From positions 1,426,001 to 1,490,000 of the forward strand of contig CP121313.1 in assembly GCA_043513815.1 (NCBI GenBank): DNA of 64,000 bases, in the 5' to 3' direction. This DNA comes from JANQIO01 sp043513815. Lineage in GTDB: Bacteria; Pseudomonadota; Gammaproteobacteria; Pseudomonadales; Halieaceae. The position numbers were made by a program, and so were the translations under genes. Below, piece by piece: positions 26,001 through 34,419 of this stretch; within the stretch, counting starts at the first letter, position 1; each line of letters opens with the position of its first letter. The notes under the pieces are model-generated. The model was given only the letters and a program-made list of their open reading frames with translations. It did not search any database and had not been told where the DNA came from.

Positions 26001-26676
26001 GAACCAGTGTCGCCCAGCCGCCATTTTCCGTGGCGGGACCCAGCGACTGGAGCTTCTGCACGACCGCTTCGAACTCTACGCTGGAGCGCAGGAAGCAGGC
26101 CACGGTATTGGCCTCGTCGGTGTCCAGCGACATGAGTTCCGGGTGGTGGAAGGCCAGCGCAACAGCGATGTCCTCATAGCTGGAGGTCGAAGTGATGGTT
26201 GTGACAGCATCGCAGGAAAATGTTGTTGTCGCCGCGCTGGTTATGGCTGCAGAGCCCTGGGCGTTTTCGCCGGGAAACAGCAGCTGCATGTGTACCCATT
26301 CATGGGTTCCATCCTGGCTATTGGCGGGTGTATGGGTAATCCAGCCGATGGTGACCTGCGATACGGGTTCCAGGTCGACAAAGTGGCTGGGGTCGCCATC
26401 ACCGGCGAAGCTGGCAAGCGAGACCTCGTCGTGGGCGAAAACAGGCGTTCGCTTCCCCGATGTCGCAAAGAGCAGGGGGCCATCGATCCGCTCCAGCTCA
26501 GGAATGGAGAAGTGAATCCTTACGGTGCTTCCCGTGACGGGGCCATCGTTGTCGGACGGAGGCGCGACCGGCGTGAACGTATTGTCGGAGTCGGAACAGC
26601 CGGCTACGCCCAATAAACCCAGGCCGGTACCCAGACTCAAGGTAGAACTCAGGAAATCACGTCGCTTCACACTCAT
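23065..26676 (-). CDS. Giant Tat-exported lipoprotein with NHL-like C-terminal propeller
   Basis: Product of 1203 residues, family not recognised. It starts with a twin-arginine signal (KRRDFLSS) that also ends in a lipobox, VAGC (Cys27), then SDSDNTF, nearly the same tether as in the downstream pentapeptide protein. The N-terminal third is beta-rich. About 450-650 contains several long hydrophobic or amphipathic helices (for example IMTSIMQGVVPGVLLSM, LINGFTSFASAIGNALISF and MATKIVGITSTLAVMAQSA). After that come Ig-like strands and, from about 900, NHL-like repeats (GEIYVLESSSKRIQAF, DYLYVLGYTG). The two genes are 9 bp apart, so they form one operon; this one is first. Role unknown. Confidence 0.75.
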   Translation of the reverse strand: MSVKRRDFLSSTLSLGTGLGLLGVAGCSDSDNTFTPVAPPSDNDGPVTGSTVRIHFSIPELERIDGPLLFATSGKRTPVFAHDEVSLASFAGDGDPSHFVDLEPVSQVTIGWITHTPANSQDGTHEWVHMQLLFPGENAQGSAAITSAATTTFSCDAVTTITSTSSYEDIAVALAFHHPELMSLDTDEANTVACFLRSSVEFEAVVQKLQSLGPATENGGWATLVPTTNTDTGEAFLREESDGNTRKIYNVIPSEELDDTLRPYLTRSINLVKNEATLPNKKYQSNTQSVQSESVSRRTRQLASADTDGFQVESSQPEGHIEHGIQWINSDASLTTGPDGAQQRTITAQIRNYSFRWFSVYAAFLDAEGNLLTRSRFLARETVDSLFSLIDATGAIQDELDRLGMQSYVELQRPVVVYQTMMGAEPNILGIPVAGLAAATELQATLPEEAVAVRFYYGSMGLASQTQDYGGFSAQPLGVIMTSIMQGVVPGVLLSMQLQSAKSDSLMKVFKVPLALGLVKFIGALGGASTNAIDAWVNPSNAEDDWKESGDLLVESLINGFTSFASAIGNALISFVIAGVGSEIDALSEWFATEVTEDEAIDAVPGLGMATKIVGITSTLAVMAQSAAQVANNPPISVTDVSINQRVRVKINHDLDDFQFPATATHYEVTLTLAGGKTQSSGLIAIPDDLSSGTIEHSFTGEKGNGVPSGGTMTVSVAFYSGDDTYVVGKGDAGSYRITPELVNSELRMPLNDSRQPLPLPALPDDVADKLIALGEVTYGDTPALVQALTDVLGTDDASTYRKHIALKAIQKTIPNKLQENGTLTVECTIEEFEARLNADTRFNHDKKLILQSGQRAWQDSAAPTTTLTGLSVDNADGDMSAIVGSTLLQRNGQFAYGWRSAAASLQECGTSIGSQQLYAIQTVSLTDNPQSGWNRALFNGVDCGQQSISAVAFDMLGSTSGIGNHFAVSESTQADGTLAYFVHRVSAAADTPIELSNSPIVGRFSLPPTALSVHPAGYLLSVNSSFHKLEVLPLPTDLSVSFTEDSAPRATPFGGQGSVPGLMNGPSIVRASLRGEIYVLESSSKRIQAFTVTGQPRIPGKWSTSSIGLEDADSLTVLDLGVDATDYLYVLGYTGQGIGPDDYVLDVYSNAGKRLFRESGVAAARMSVDLWRNVYTVNYERLLLADGRAEPSVSLWIPVTNE

Positions 26677-26870
26677 GGGCAGGCCTCACTTCCATGTGGT
26701 TAGTTGGCTCTGCCTGGCATAATCGCACAGAGACGAATCAACGTAGCACACCAGCTATACTATGGTCTGCAAGGAGTTATTCAGCATTGTGAGCCAGTCG
26801 ACGCTTTATGGTCGGGCGACGCCGGAGGGATGACGTTGTAGAATAGGGTCGACGTTATCGAGGTGATTCT

Positions 26871-27815
26871 GTGTCAGAGCAATATGTAACCGCCAACGGC
26901 CTGCGCCTGGCCTATGACGAATTCGGTGACTCGGAAGACCCGGTCATTCTGTTGATCATGGGCCTGGGCACACAAATGATCGCCTGGCCGGAAGAGTTCT
27001 GCCGGGAACTGGCAAGCAGTGGCCACCGGGTTATCCGCTTCGACAACCGTGACATCGGCCTGTCGGAAAAGATCGAGAGTGGCGGCATTCCCAATATTCT
27101 CAAGCTGGCGGCGGCGGCGCGCTTCAAGTTGCCCCTGAAAGTCCCCTACACCCTGCACGATATGACCAAGGATGCCGTGGGTCTGTTGAATGCCCTGGAT
27201 ATTGGTGCGGCCCACGTGGTGGGGGCCTCCATGGGCGGGATGATTGCGCAGTTGATGGCGGGCCTGTATCCCTACCGGGTGCTGTCTCTCACATCTATCA
27301 TGTCCACCAGCGGCTGCCGTTCGCTACCGGCTGCTGATGCGAAAGTGTCACTGCAGCTGATGAAGCGACCCATGAGCGGCGACGCTGAGAAGCTGGAAGA
27401 GTATTCCCTGCGCACCTGGCGCATGATCGGCAGTCCAGCCTATATGCCCACGGACGAAGAGCTGCGTCGTAAAATCGCCGCCAGCTACGAGCGCTCCTAT
27501 TACCCCCCGGGCCATCGGCGGCAGATGGCCGCCATTCTGGCCAGCGGCGACCGTGTGGCGGTGCTCAAGCAGATCATGGCGCCCACGCTGGTTATTCATG
27601 GTACCGATGATTTATTGGTTCCAGTGGAAGGCGGTATCGATACGGCGCGCCATGTGGCTGGCGCACGCCTGGAGTTGATTGATGGCATGGGGCACGACCT
27701 GCCGCAGCCGCTGCTTGGACGCATTGCCGATCTGATCGGTTCCCACGCCAGTGAAGCCCTGAAGCTCTCACCAGCCACGGGGTCCAATCAGGTAGCCGCT
27801 GCTGGCGGCCAATAA
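26871..27815 (+). CDS. Alpha/beta fold hydrolase
   Basis: Soluble 314-residue hydrolase with a full catalytic triad: nucleophile Ser120 in VVGASMGGM, acid Asp247 in HGTDDLLVP, and His275 in DGMGHDLP. The oxyanion region is MGLGTQM near residue 30, and FDNRDIGLSEK is typical of the epoxide-hydrolase/aclacinomycin-esterase-like branch. The start is GTG with GAGGTG five bases upstream. It is followed 16 bp later by the exported FAH-like gene, so the two are probably one unit. Substrate unknown. Confidence 0.85.
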   Translation: MSEQYVTANGLRLAYDEFGDSEDPVILLIMGLGTQMIAWPEEFCRELASSGHRVIRFDNRDIGLSEKIESGGIPNILKLAAAARFKLPLKVPYTLHDMTKDAVGLLNALDIGAAHVVGASMGGMIAQLMAGLYPYRVLSLTSIMSTSGCRSLPAADAKVSLQLMKRPMSGDAEKLEEYSLRTWRMIGSPAYMPTDEELRRKIAASYERSYYPPGHRRQMAAILASGDRVAVLKQIMAPTLVIHGTDDLLVPVEGGIDTARHVAGARLELIDGMGHDLPQPLLGRIADLIGSHASEALKLSPATGSNQVAAAGGQ

Positions 27816-27831
27816 GCCCTCCCAACATACC

Positions 27832-28962
27832 GTGACCAAGCCCTCACTGCGCTGCTACCTTTTGACCGCTTTTTGCCTGGGCACCTGGCTGCCCGCCATG
27901 GGCTGGTCGGCGCCTGAACAGAACGCCCTGGTCATGTCCCAGACCGCTACCGGCAGTGGCTTTCACACCTTGCTGATCCTGCAACAGCAGGGCGAGAGCG
28001 TGGACGTGGTCGATCTCTCCGCGCATTTTGAGGACGCCTTCTCCGGCCCACTGGAGCTTGTGGCAAAGCACGGCTTTGATGAATTGGCGTTATTGGCCAC
28101 CACGCTACCGTCCCAGCAGGTAAACACATCCGCATTGACGATTACCCCCTTGCTGGGCAGCGTGCATGTGGCGGCAGCTACCAACTACGCAGACCATCAG
28201 GAGGAGACCGCCAGCGACGAGGTGTTCCTTTTTCCCAAGTTTGGCGCCGCCACTGCGGTGCAGCCCACGGTATCGACAGGGCCGGGTGTGCTGCTGGATT
28301 ACGAGATTGAAATTTGCGCAGTATTCGACCGGGCCGTCGCCTCGATGGCGGATTTTGATGCGGCTTTGAAGGGATTTTATCTCTGCAGTGATTTCACCGA
28401 TCGAGCAGCATTACTGCGTCTGATGAGTGTGACCGATATGGCAAGCGGGGTTGGCTTCAGTGATGCCAAGAGCGGAACCGGGCGCTTCGCGGTGGCAGAC
28501 CGGCTGGCAGTGCCGCGCGACTGGCGCAGTTTCCTGAAGGGTGTACCCCTGCGCCTGTCTGTCAATGGCGAGCCCCGGCAGCAGGCTACCGGAACAGACA
28601 TGATTCTGAAACTTGACCAGATCGTCTCACTGGCACTGGCCAATGGAGAGAGCGACCAGTGGCGCTACCAGGGAGAGCCGGTCACGCTGCTGGACAACGG
28701 TGAGATCACTGCCGGTCAGTCGGTACTCACCGGCACCCCGGGAGGCGTACTGATGCAGATACCCTCGGCCGGTTACCTGCTGCTCAAGAGTCTCAAATGG
28801 TTGTTCACCCTGGCCTGGCTGGACGCTGGTCTGCAGGAATTTCTGGTGGACGAGTTTGTCGCTGATTCGGAGGAAGAGGGCGTTTTTCTGCAGCCCGGGG
28901 ATATTGTCGACATGGAGGCAGGCGTGCTCGGCTCGGTATCGGTGACCGTTACCGGTCGGTGA
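27832..28962 (+). CDS. Exported fumarylacetoacetate-hydrolase-family-like protein
   Basis: Product of 376 residues. The C-terminal two thirds match the FAH fold: NYADHQEE, FPKFGAATAV, LDYEIEICAVF (with the E-x-E metal pair) and GTPGGVLM near the end. The N-terminus has a clear signal sequence (LLTAFCLGTWLPAMGWSA), and the domain appears to act outside the cytoplasm. Almost all FAH enzymes are cytosolic, so this is odd. The cofactor and substrate are unknown. The GTG start at 27832 lies 16 bp after the upstream hydrolase stop. Confidence 0.75.
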   Translation: MTKPSLRCYLLTAFCLGTWLPAMGWSAPEQNALVMSQTATGSGFHTLLILQQQGESVDVVDLSAHFEDAFSGPLELVAKHGFDELALLATTLPSQQVNTSALTITPLLGSVHVAAATNYADHQEETASDEVFLFPKFGAATAVQPTVSTGPGVLLDYEIEICAVFDRAVASMADFDAALKGFYLCSDFTDRAALLRLMSVTDMASGVGFSDAKSGTGRFAVADRLAVPRDWRSFLKGVPLRLSVNGEPRQQATGTDMILKLDQIVSLALANGESDQWRYQGEPVTLLDNGEITAGQSVLTGTPGGVLMQIPSAGYLLLKSLKWLFTLAWLDAGLQEFLVDEFVADSEEEGVFLQPGDIVDMEAGVLGSVSVTVTGR

Positions 28963-29026
28963 CCCCTGCGGTCTTCGATGGCCTGCCTTGAAGTTGTGTC
29001 CTCACGCCCGTCCTGGGTGTGCAAGC

Positions 29027-29488
29027 TCATCCCTGAGGAGTTTCGAGCCTGTTCGCCATACGCCAGTGTGTGAAGAAAAGCACCGACGACACCAGCAGTA
29101 CAATCCCCAGGCGCACCAGGTCCTGCAGTGCGCTGCGCTGGTGACTGGCCAGTATCTGTTGGTAGCTTTGCTGTCGTTTCAATTCCAGCTGTTCGTCGCT
29201 CAGGGTTGGCTTGCCCGTTGTCTGTGTCGCAGGGGGTGGCAGTGCGAGCGCACTGCCAGACACGGGTGCAAACACTTGTGCCTGGGATCGGTTATCGGGG
29301 TTGAATTGCGATTGCCTGAAATTCTCCAGCGACTGGTGGGCGCTGTACGACCAGGCATTGAGGGTCAGTTCGGGTGCCGTGATCTTTACCAGCGCGTAGA
29401 TCGCCATGCCCGTGGTGACCGTGGCGCACACCATTGCCACAAAGCACACCGCCAGTAGATAGAAACGCAGGGTTTTGTCCGCAGCCAT
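29027..29488 (-). CDS. Hypothetical two-helix membrane protein
   Basis: Not recognised. It has 153 residues: a short basic N-terminus, a first membrane helix (FYLLAVCFVAMVCATVTTGMAI), about 90 residues of polar, proline- and glutamine-rich sequence that must be periplasmic, and a second helix near the C-terminus (LVRLGIVLLVSSVLFFTHW) before a short charged tail. Charge distribution supports both ends in the cytoplasm. It lies 65 bp downstream of the MddA-like gene on the same strand. Confidence 0.65.
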   Translation of the reverse strand: MAADKTLRFYLLAVCFVAMVCATVTTGMAIYALVKITAPELTLNAWSYSAHQSLENFRQSQFNPDNRSQAQVFAPVSGSALALPPPATQTTGKPTLSDEQLELKRQQSYQQILASHQRSALQDLVRLGIVLLVSSVLFFTHWRMANRLETPQG

Positions 29489-29552
29489 CTTCAGACTCCG
29501 AAGGTGTGAAGTTCTTTGTCAGACACCCGACGGGTGACAGTGGTTCCCGGCG

Positions 29553-30302
29553 TCAGCCCACGGAGGCGTCGTCCGCGATCCGTTTCCTGGGTCTGGGAAT
29601 CACGCCGGGCACCTGCTGCATATAGGCCAGGTAACGTTTGCCGAAGTGCTTCACCAGGTCTTTCTCCTCAAAGTATAGACCGATGAAAACATACGCGGTC
29701 ATGCCGACGGTGAGCAGCAGCTGGCCCTGGGTCATATACGCCTGTGACCAGGTACCAATCAGCACGCCGGTCTGAATGGGATGGCGCACGATGCGGTATA
29801 GGAAGGGCGTGACGAAGTCGCGCTGCCGGTACTCGCGGCCGGTAAGGTTGCAGAAGGGTTCTTTCACGCCGAACAGATCGAAGTGGTCGATCTGGAAGGT
29901 GGCCCACACGGTGATGCCCCAGCCCGCCAGCGAGATCACTCGCAACGGCATCTCCAGGCCTTCTGCGTGCCAGACGACGGTGTGCGTTCCCTGCCACCAC
30001 AGGGCAATCGCCGCCAGGCACAGACCCGAGCCCAGGCTGTAGGTGGCGCGCTCGGCGGAAGCCGGAATGATTCGGGTAAACACGGCCTTGAAGCCGGGTC
30101 GCGCCATCAGTGAGTGCTGCACGCCCCATATCAGTAGCAGGCCGATATTGACCGCCAGTCCCGCGCCCAGCGCTACTGAGGCGCCGCTGTTGACCGTGTG
30201 AGGCAACAGGAAGTCACCCTGGTAGAGAATGAACCACACCAGCCCGGCCATGCCGACGGCATAGGCGAGTAGGGAATAAAGGAACACCAGAAAGTTTTTC
30301 AT
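29553..30302 (-). CDS. mddA: MddA-like isoprenylcysteine-type membrane methyltransferase
   Basis: Integral membrane protein of 249 residues with about six helices. The conserved C-terminal half carries QIDHFDLFGV, then LYRIVRHPIQTGVLIGTWS (the R-H-P-x2-x-G SAM-site motif of PEMT/ICMT/NnrU proteins) and YFEEKDLVKHFGKRY (the E-E-x-D-L-x3-F-G motif). The combination with IDHFDLFG is that of MddA, which methylates methanethiol to dimethyl sulfide. Nothing else in the locus tests that substrate, and related proteins of unknown substrate exist. The gene symbol is therefore tentative. Confidence 0.65.
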   Translation of the reverse strand: MKNFLVFLYSLLAYAVGMAGLVWFILYQGDFLLPHTVNSGASVALGAGLAVNIGLLLIWGVQHSLMARPGFKAVFTRIIPASAERATYSLGSGLCLAAIALWWQGTHTVVWHAEGLEMPLRVISLAGWGITVWATFQIDHFDLFGVKEPFCNLTGREYRQRDFVTPFLYRIVRHPIQTGVLIGTWSQAYMTQGQLLLTVGMTAYVFIGLYFEEKDLVKHFGKRYLAYMQQVPGVIPRPRKRIADDASVG

Positions 30303-30425
30303 GCGAAGCTACCTCGTTTGTTATCGTTATTTCGGGGTACCGCTGCCTAACGGTACGCCGATGGGTAGCGCACTACAAGCGCACTCAGCAAGACCAGAAA
30401 AGGGGGTATAGCCCTTTTTGATAAG

Positions 30426-31772
30426 ATGTATGACGAATCGAAGTACGGAGAGCCGGGCCCCCATAAACAGGGCTCTGCCGCCTTTATGGCGTTAAGGAAC
30501 CAGCTGTTCAATAAGGCGAGCGTCGCTGCCCTCGTGGTCCTGCGCCTGATGGACCGCTATATCAGCGGCAGCAATATGGGCCGCACTATCGAAGAGGCCC
30601 GGCGCAATCCGCATCCGGGCTACCGGCACCTGCGCAAGCTGGGGCCGGTGGTGCGCTCCTACGCCAGCCGCGGCTGGCTGGTCACTCAGTTTGATGCGGT
30701 GCAGGCCGCTTCCCGCGACCCGCGCTTCGGTAATGACATGCGCAAAAACCGCTTTCTCTCCACGGTACTGCGCGCCGCCGCCGATGGTCGGTCTGTGCCG
30801 GTGCTGGATAGTCCCTCCATGATTGTGCTGGATCCGCCGGACCATACCTGCCTGCGCCGGCTGGTAAGCCAGGGTTTTACCAACCGCTACGTACAGACGC
30901 TGGCGCCGCGCATCGAAGCCATCGTGAAGGCGTGTCTGTCGGAGCTGGACGGTGAAGGTGAGGTAGACATTATGGCGAGCCTGGCACGGCCGCTGCCCGC
31001 CATCGTCATCGCCGAAATGCTGGGCCTGCCGGAAGCCGACCGGGAGCAGTTCCGCGTCTGGGCACAGCAGATGCTGGGAATTACTGCGGTGGGGGAGCCA
31101 GAACTGATTGAGGAGGCCACCGTCGCCAACGAGGAACTGGTGGACTACCTGCGCGATATCGTCGCGCTAAAGCGCGCCCAACCCGATGAGGGCATCATCA
31201 GCCAGTTGATTGCCGCCGAGGAAGAGGGCGACCGGCTCGCCGAGCAGGAGCTGCTGTCTACCTGCACACTGCTGTTGAATGCCGGCCACCTGACCACCAC
31301 CAGCCTGATTGGCACCGGGCTGTGGTTATTGCTCAAGCACCCTGAGCAGTTGCAGCTTCTACGCAAGGACCGCAGCCTCATGGACAACGCCATCGAGGAA
31401 ATGCTGCGTTTCGAGGCGCCAGTGCAGTTCACCCCGCGCTTCGCCCTGGAAGACATGACCTTCTACGGCCAGCACATCCGCAAGAACCAGCTGGTGCTGC
31501 TGATGGTCGCCTGCGCCAACCGCGACGAGGCCGCCAATCCCCACTCTGACCGCTTCGACATCACCCGCGAGCAGATCAACCACGTCGCCTTCGGCCACGG
31601 TATCCACCTGTGCCTGGGTCTGGCACTGGCGAAAGTAGAAGCAAAGATTGCCTTCAACGCTATCCTCGATCATTTCGAATCCCTGGAGCTGATCGACACC
31701 GACCCACCCTGGGCCCAGAACGCCCTGGTGCGCGGGCCGGACCGGTTGAGGGTGGCTTACTGCACCTCGTAG
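30426..31772 (+). CDS. Cytochrome P450
   Basis: Soluble bacterial class I P450 of 448 residues. Haem motif FGHGIHLCLG at 389-398 with the Cys ligand at 396. The I-helix reads LLNAGHLTTT, with the acid-alcohol pair partly changed (H-L in place of the more usual A/G-x-E/D). The K-helix E-x-x-R is EMLR, and the PERF-type segment is recognisable. It needs ferredoxin and reductase partners; neither is encoded in the window. Substrate unknown: fatty acid, terpenoid or xenobiotic hydroxylation are typical. An internal ATG (MALRNQ) 20 codons on is another possible start. Confidence 0.9.
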   Translation: MYDESKYGEPGPHKQGSAAFMALRNQLFNKASVAALVVLRLMDRYISGSNMGRTIEEARRNPHPGYRHLRKLGPVVRSYASRGWLVTQFDAVQAASRDPRFGNDMRKNRFLSTVLRAAADGRSVPVLDSPSMIVLDPPDHTCLRRLVSQGFTNRYVQTLAPRIEAIVKACLSELDGEGEVDIMASLARPLPAIVIAEMLGLPEADREQFRVWAQQMLGITAVGEPELIEEATVANEELVDYLRDIVALKRAQPDEGIISQLIAAEEEGDRLAEQELLSTCTLLLNAGHLTTTSLIGTGLWLLLKHPEQLQLLRKDRSLMDNAIEEMLRFEAPVQFTPRFALEDMTFYGQHIRKNQLVLLMVACANRDEAANPHSDRFDITREQINHVAFGHGIHLCLGLALAKVEAKIAFNAILDHFESLELIDTDPPWAQNALVRGPDRLRVAYCTS

Positions 31773-32001
31773 ATGGGCTGGCCTTACGGCCATTCCATGC
31801 ACCTCAATGTGATCGGGGTATTCAGGGGGCAACCTGCTGATTAGCGGTAACCTGGAAGATTGATCGCGCAGTTGTCGGCAGTTGTGTGAACTGGCCGCGA
31901 ATCCTGGTCCGTTATCAGCCGTGGCGCTCGGGGCCTGGATCGATGGGGCGTCTGGTCTTGAACTACACTGATTAGCACATCGCCTTAGGACGGGAAAAAC
32001 C

Positions 32002-33399
32002 ATGGCAGAACTACAATTTCTCGGCGCGACTGAGGGCGTTACCGGCTCGGCTTATCTGTTGCGCGCTCGTGGCAGCACGGTGTTGCTGGAGTGCGGTCTG
32101 TACCAGGGCAGCCGCAAGGAGGAGGAGGCGAACCGCGAGCCCTTTCCATTTGATGTGGAGGCGCTGGATGCGGTGGTGATTTCCCATGCGCACCTGGATC
32201 ACTCCGGGCGCCTGCCGGTACTGGCGGGAGCCGGGTATGCGGGACCCGTGTACATGACACAGCCCACGGCGGAGCTGCTCGAGATCATGCTGCGGGACGC
32301 AGCCTCCCTCCAGGAGCGCGATGCGGAGTGGGAGAACAAGCGCCTGAGACGTTCCGGCAAGGAAGAGCGGCCACCCTTGTTTACCCTGGATGATGCGGAG
32401 GGGGCACTGGCGCTCTGTCAGGGGGTGGATTACGACACACGGCAGGAAGTGGCCGAAGGGATCACCCTGCGCTATCTGGATGCGGGGCATATTCTCGGCT
32501 CTGCGATTGTGGAGCTGTCCATCGACGACGGCGGCGACACCCGCAAGCTGGTGTTCTCCGGTGACCTTGGCAACAGTCAGGCGGCCCTGCTGCGCGACCC
32601 GCAGACCGTGGAAGAAGCCGACGTGTTGCTGCTGGAATCCACCTACGGTGATCGCGAGCACCGCAGCATGGAAGAGACCCTGGAGGAGTTCGCCGATATC
32701 ATCGAGCGGGCCACCCACGGCAAGGGCAACGTGTTGATTCCGTCGTTTGCGGTGGGTCGCAGCCAGGAAATCATTTTTCGCCTCGGGGAGTTCTACCAGC
32801 AGGGGATGCTGCATAACTATTCGGTCTACCTCGACAGCCCCATGGCGATTGCCGCCACCGAGGTCTACCACCGCTACCAGGATGTATTCAACCGCGAAGA
32901 CCGGGCCATGTTGCGTCAGCCCCAGTCCGGCAGCCTGCATCGGTTTCTGCCCAATTTGCATTATTCGCGCAGTACGGCGGAGTCGATGGCGCTCAACCGC
33001 ATCAGCGACGGGGCCATCATCATCGCCGGTAGCGGCATGTGTACCGGCGGCCGTATTCGCCACCACTTCAAACACAACCTGTGGCGCAAGGGCGCGCACG
33101 TGGTGATCGTCGGCTTCCAGGCCCGCGGTACACCGGGCCGGGCCCTGGTCGACGGCGCCAGAAGCCTGCGGGTGGCCGGTGAAGAAATAGCCGTGCGCGC
33201 TGAGGTGCATACCCTCGGTGGCTTCTCGGCCCACGCCAGCCAGTCGCAGTTGCTGGAATGGGTCGGGCGCTTCAAGCAGCGCCCGCGCATCTACCTGGTC
33301 CACGGTGAACCCGAAGCCAAGGCGGTCCTGCTGGCCAAACTGGAAGACAGCGGCTGGCAGGCCGAGATCGCCGCCGGGGGGAGTACCATTACCCTATGA
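32002..33399 (+). CDS. Beta-CASP MBL-fold RNA-processing nuclease
   Basis: A 465-residue protein with an N-terminal MBL domain (SHAHLDHSG, metal residues 62-67), a beta-CASP insertion (TYGDREH, LIPSFAVGRSQEI, SPMA, GSGMCTGGRI) and the C-terminal line GGFSAHASQSQLLEW, HGE. These are the CPSF/RNase J-like markers of bacterial beta-CASP proteins such as TTHA0252. It most likely acts on RNA in the cytosol. Its ATG has an AGGACGGG-like ribosome site and its stop overlaps the LOG-like gene start by four bases, so the pair is translationally coupled. Confidence 0.9.
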   Translation: MAELQFLGATEGVTGSAYLLRARGSTVLLECGLYQGSRKEEEANREPFPFDVEALDAVVISHAHLDHSGRLPVLAGAGYAGPVYMTQPTAELLEIMLRDAASLQERDAEWENKRLRRSGKEERPPLFTLDDAEGALALCQGVDYDTRQEVAEGITLRYLDAGHILGSAIVELSIDDGGDTRKLVFSGDLGNSQAALLRDPQTVEEADVLLLESTYGDREHRSMEETLEEFADIIERATHGKGNVLIPSFAVGRSQEIIFRLGEFYQQGMLHNYSVYLDSPMAIAATEVYHRYQDVFNREDRAMLRQPQSGSLHRFLPNLHYSRSTAESMALNRISDGAIIIAGSGMCTGGRIRHHFKHNLWRKGAHVVIVGFQARGTPGRALVDGARSLRVAGEEIAVRAEVHTLGGFSAHASQSQLLEWVGRFKQRPRIYLVHGEPEAKAVLLAKLEDSGWQAEIAAGGSTITL

Positions 33400-34328
33400 G
33401 CGACTCAGGTAAACCCAAAGACCGCGGAGAGAGCCGTAGCGATTCCCGCGCCCCCACGGGCTTCCCCGGCGCTCGGGAAGATGCCGGAGCCGCGGAGCAG
33501 GTCGCGCCCCGGCCGGAACCCGCTATTACGTCCCACCGCCTGGCCTACGCCGACATTGATTTCCTGATGCGCGATGAGCTGCGCGGGGTGCGCTTGCAGC
33601 TTGAATTCGAGAAGCCGGACCTGGTGCAGGAAGAACACGACATTACCGACACGGTGGTGATCTTTGGCAGCACCCGGGTGCCGGAGCCGGCGGTAGCGGA
33701 GGAAAATCTGGCGCGCGCCGAGCAGGCGGCGGCTGCAGCGCCGGACGACAGCGAGCTTGCCCTGGAGCGTGTAGTGGCACAGCGCATTCTCGACAAGGCG
33801 CACTTTTACGAGGCGGCGCGGGCACTGGCCCGGCACATCACCGAGGCGGCGAAAACCGACCCCGACGGCGGCATGACCGTGGTGACGGGCGGCGGCCCGG
33901 GCATCATGGAGGCGGCCAACCGCGGTGCCTTTGAGGCGGGCGGCAAAAGCGTCGGTCTCAATATTGTGCTGCCTCACGAGCAGCGGCCCAATGACTACAT
34001 CAGCCCGGAGTTGTGCTTCCAGTTCCACTATTTCGCCATCCGCAAACTGCATTTCCTGCTGCGGGCGCGGGCGTTGGTGGTATTTCCCGGCGGCTTTGGC
34101 ACGCTGGACGAGCTGTTTGAAACACTAACACTGATCCAGACCCGCAAGGCCCGACCGCTCCCTGTGCTGCTGTTTGGCGAGGCCTACTGGCGGCGCATCA
34201 TCAATTTCGAAGCGTTGGTAGAGGAGGGCACCATCGCCCCGCGAGATTTGTCGCTGTTCCGGTTCTGCGACAGTGCCGAGGAGGCCTGGCGCATTATCGA
34301 GGCGGCTCAGACGGGTGCCGGAGTATGA
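33396..34328 (+). CDS. TIGR00730-type LOG family (lysine-decarboxylase-like) protein
   Basis: A 310-residue Rossmann-fold protein of the LOG family. The nucleotide motif GGGPGIMEAANRGAFE is followed by the signature PGGFGTLDE at 231-239, as in cytokinin-activating phosphoribohydrolases. An extra N-terminal segment of about 100 residues contains a proline-rich tail and an acidic region; it makes this longer than plant LOG proteins (about 200). Predicted activity is hydrolysis of a nucleoside 5'-monophosphate N-glycosidic bond. The start overlaps the beta-CASP stop (ATGA). Confidence 0.85.
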   Translation: MSDSGKPKDRGESRSDSRAPTGFPGAREDAGAAEQVAPRPEPAITSHRLAYADIDFLMRDELRGVRLQLEFEKPDLVQEEHDITDTVVIFGSTRVPEPAVAEENLARAEQAAAAAPDDSELALERVVAQRILDKAHFYEAARALARHITEAAKTDPDGGMTVVTGGGPGIMEAANRGAFEAGGKSVGLNIVLPHEQRPNDYISPELCFQFHYFAIRKLHFLLRARALVVFPGGFGTLDELFETLTLIQTRKARPLPVLLFGEAYWRRIINFEALVEEGTIAPRDLSLFRFCDSAEEAWRIIEAAQTGAGV

Positions 34329-34419
34329 GTAGGGTACGGCTGTTGGGGCACAGGTGCTGCGCGTTCTCACGGGACCTGGCTCATCCGGCAATGATGCAGC
34401 GCACCCGCCCGGAAACGCA

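Noticed and set aside
32011..33303. A 430-codon open frame antisense to the beta-CASP nuclease gene
   Set aside because: It lies wholly opposite a gene with intact family motifs; its translation has no recognisable domain and is histidine- and glutamine-rich, as expected from the antisense of GC-rich codons.
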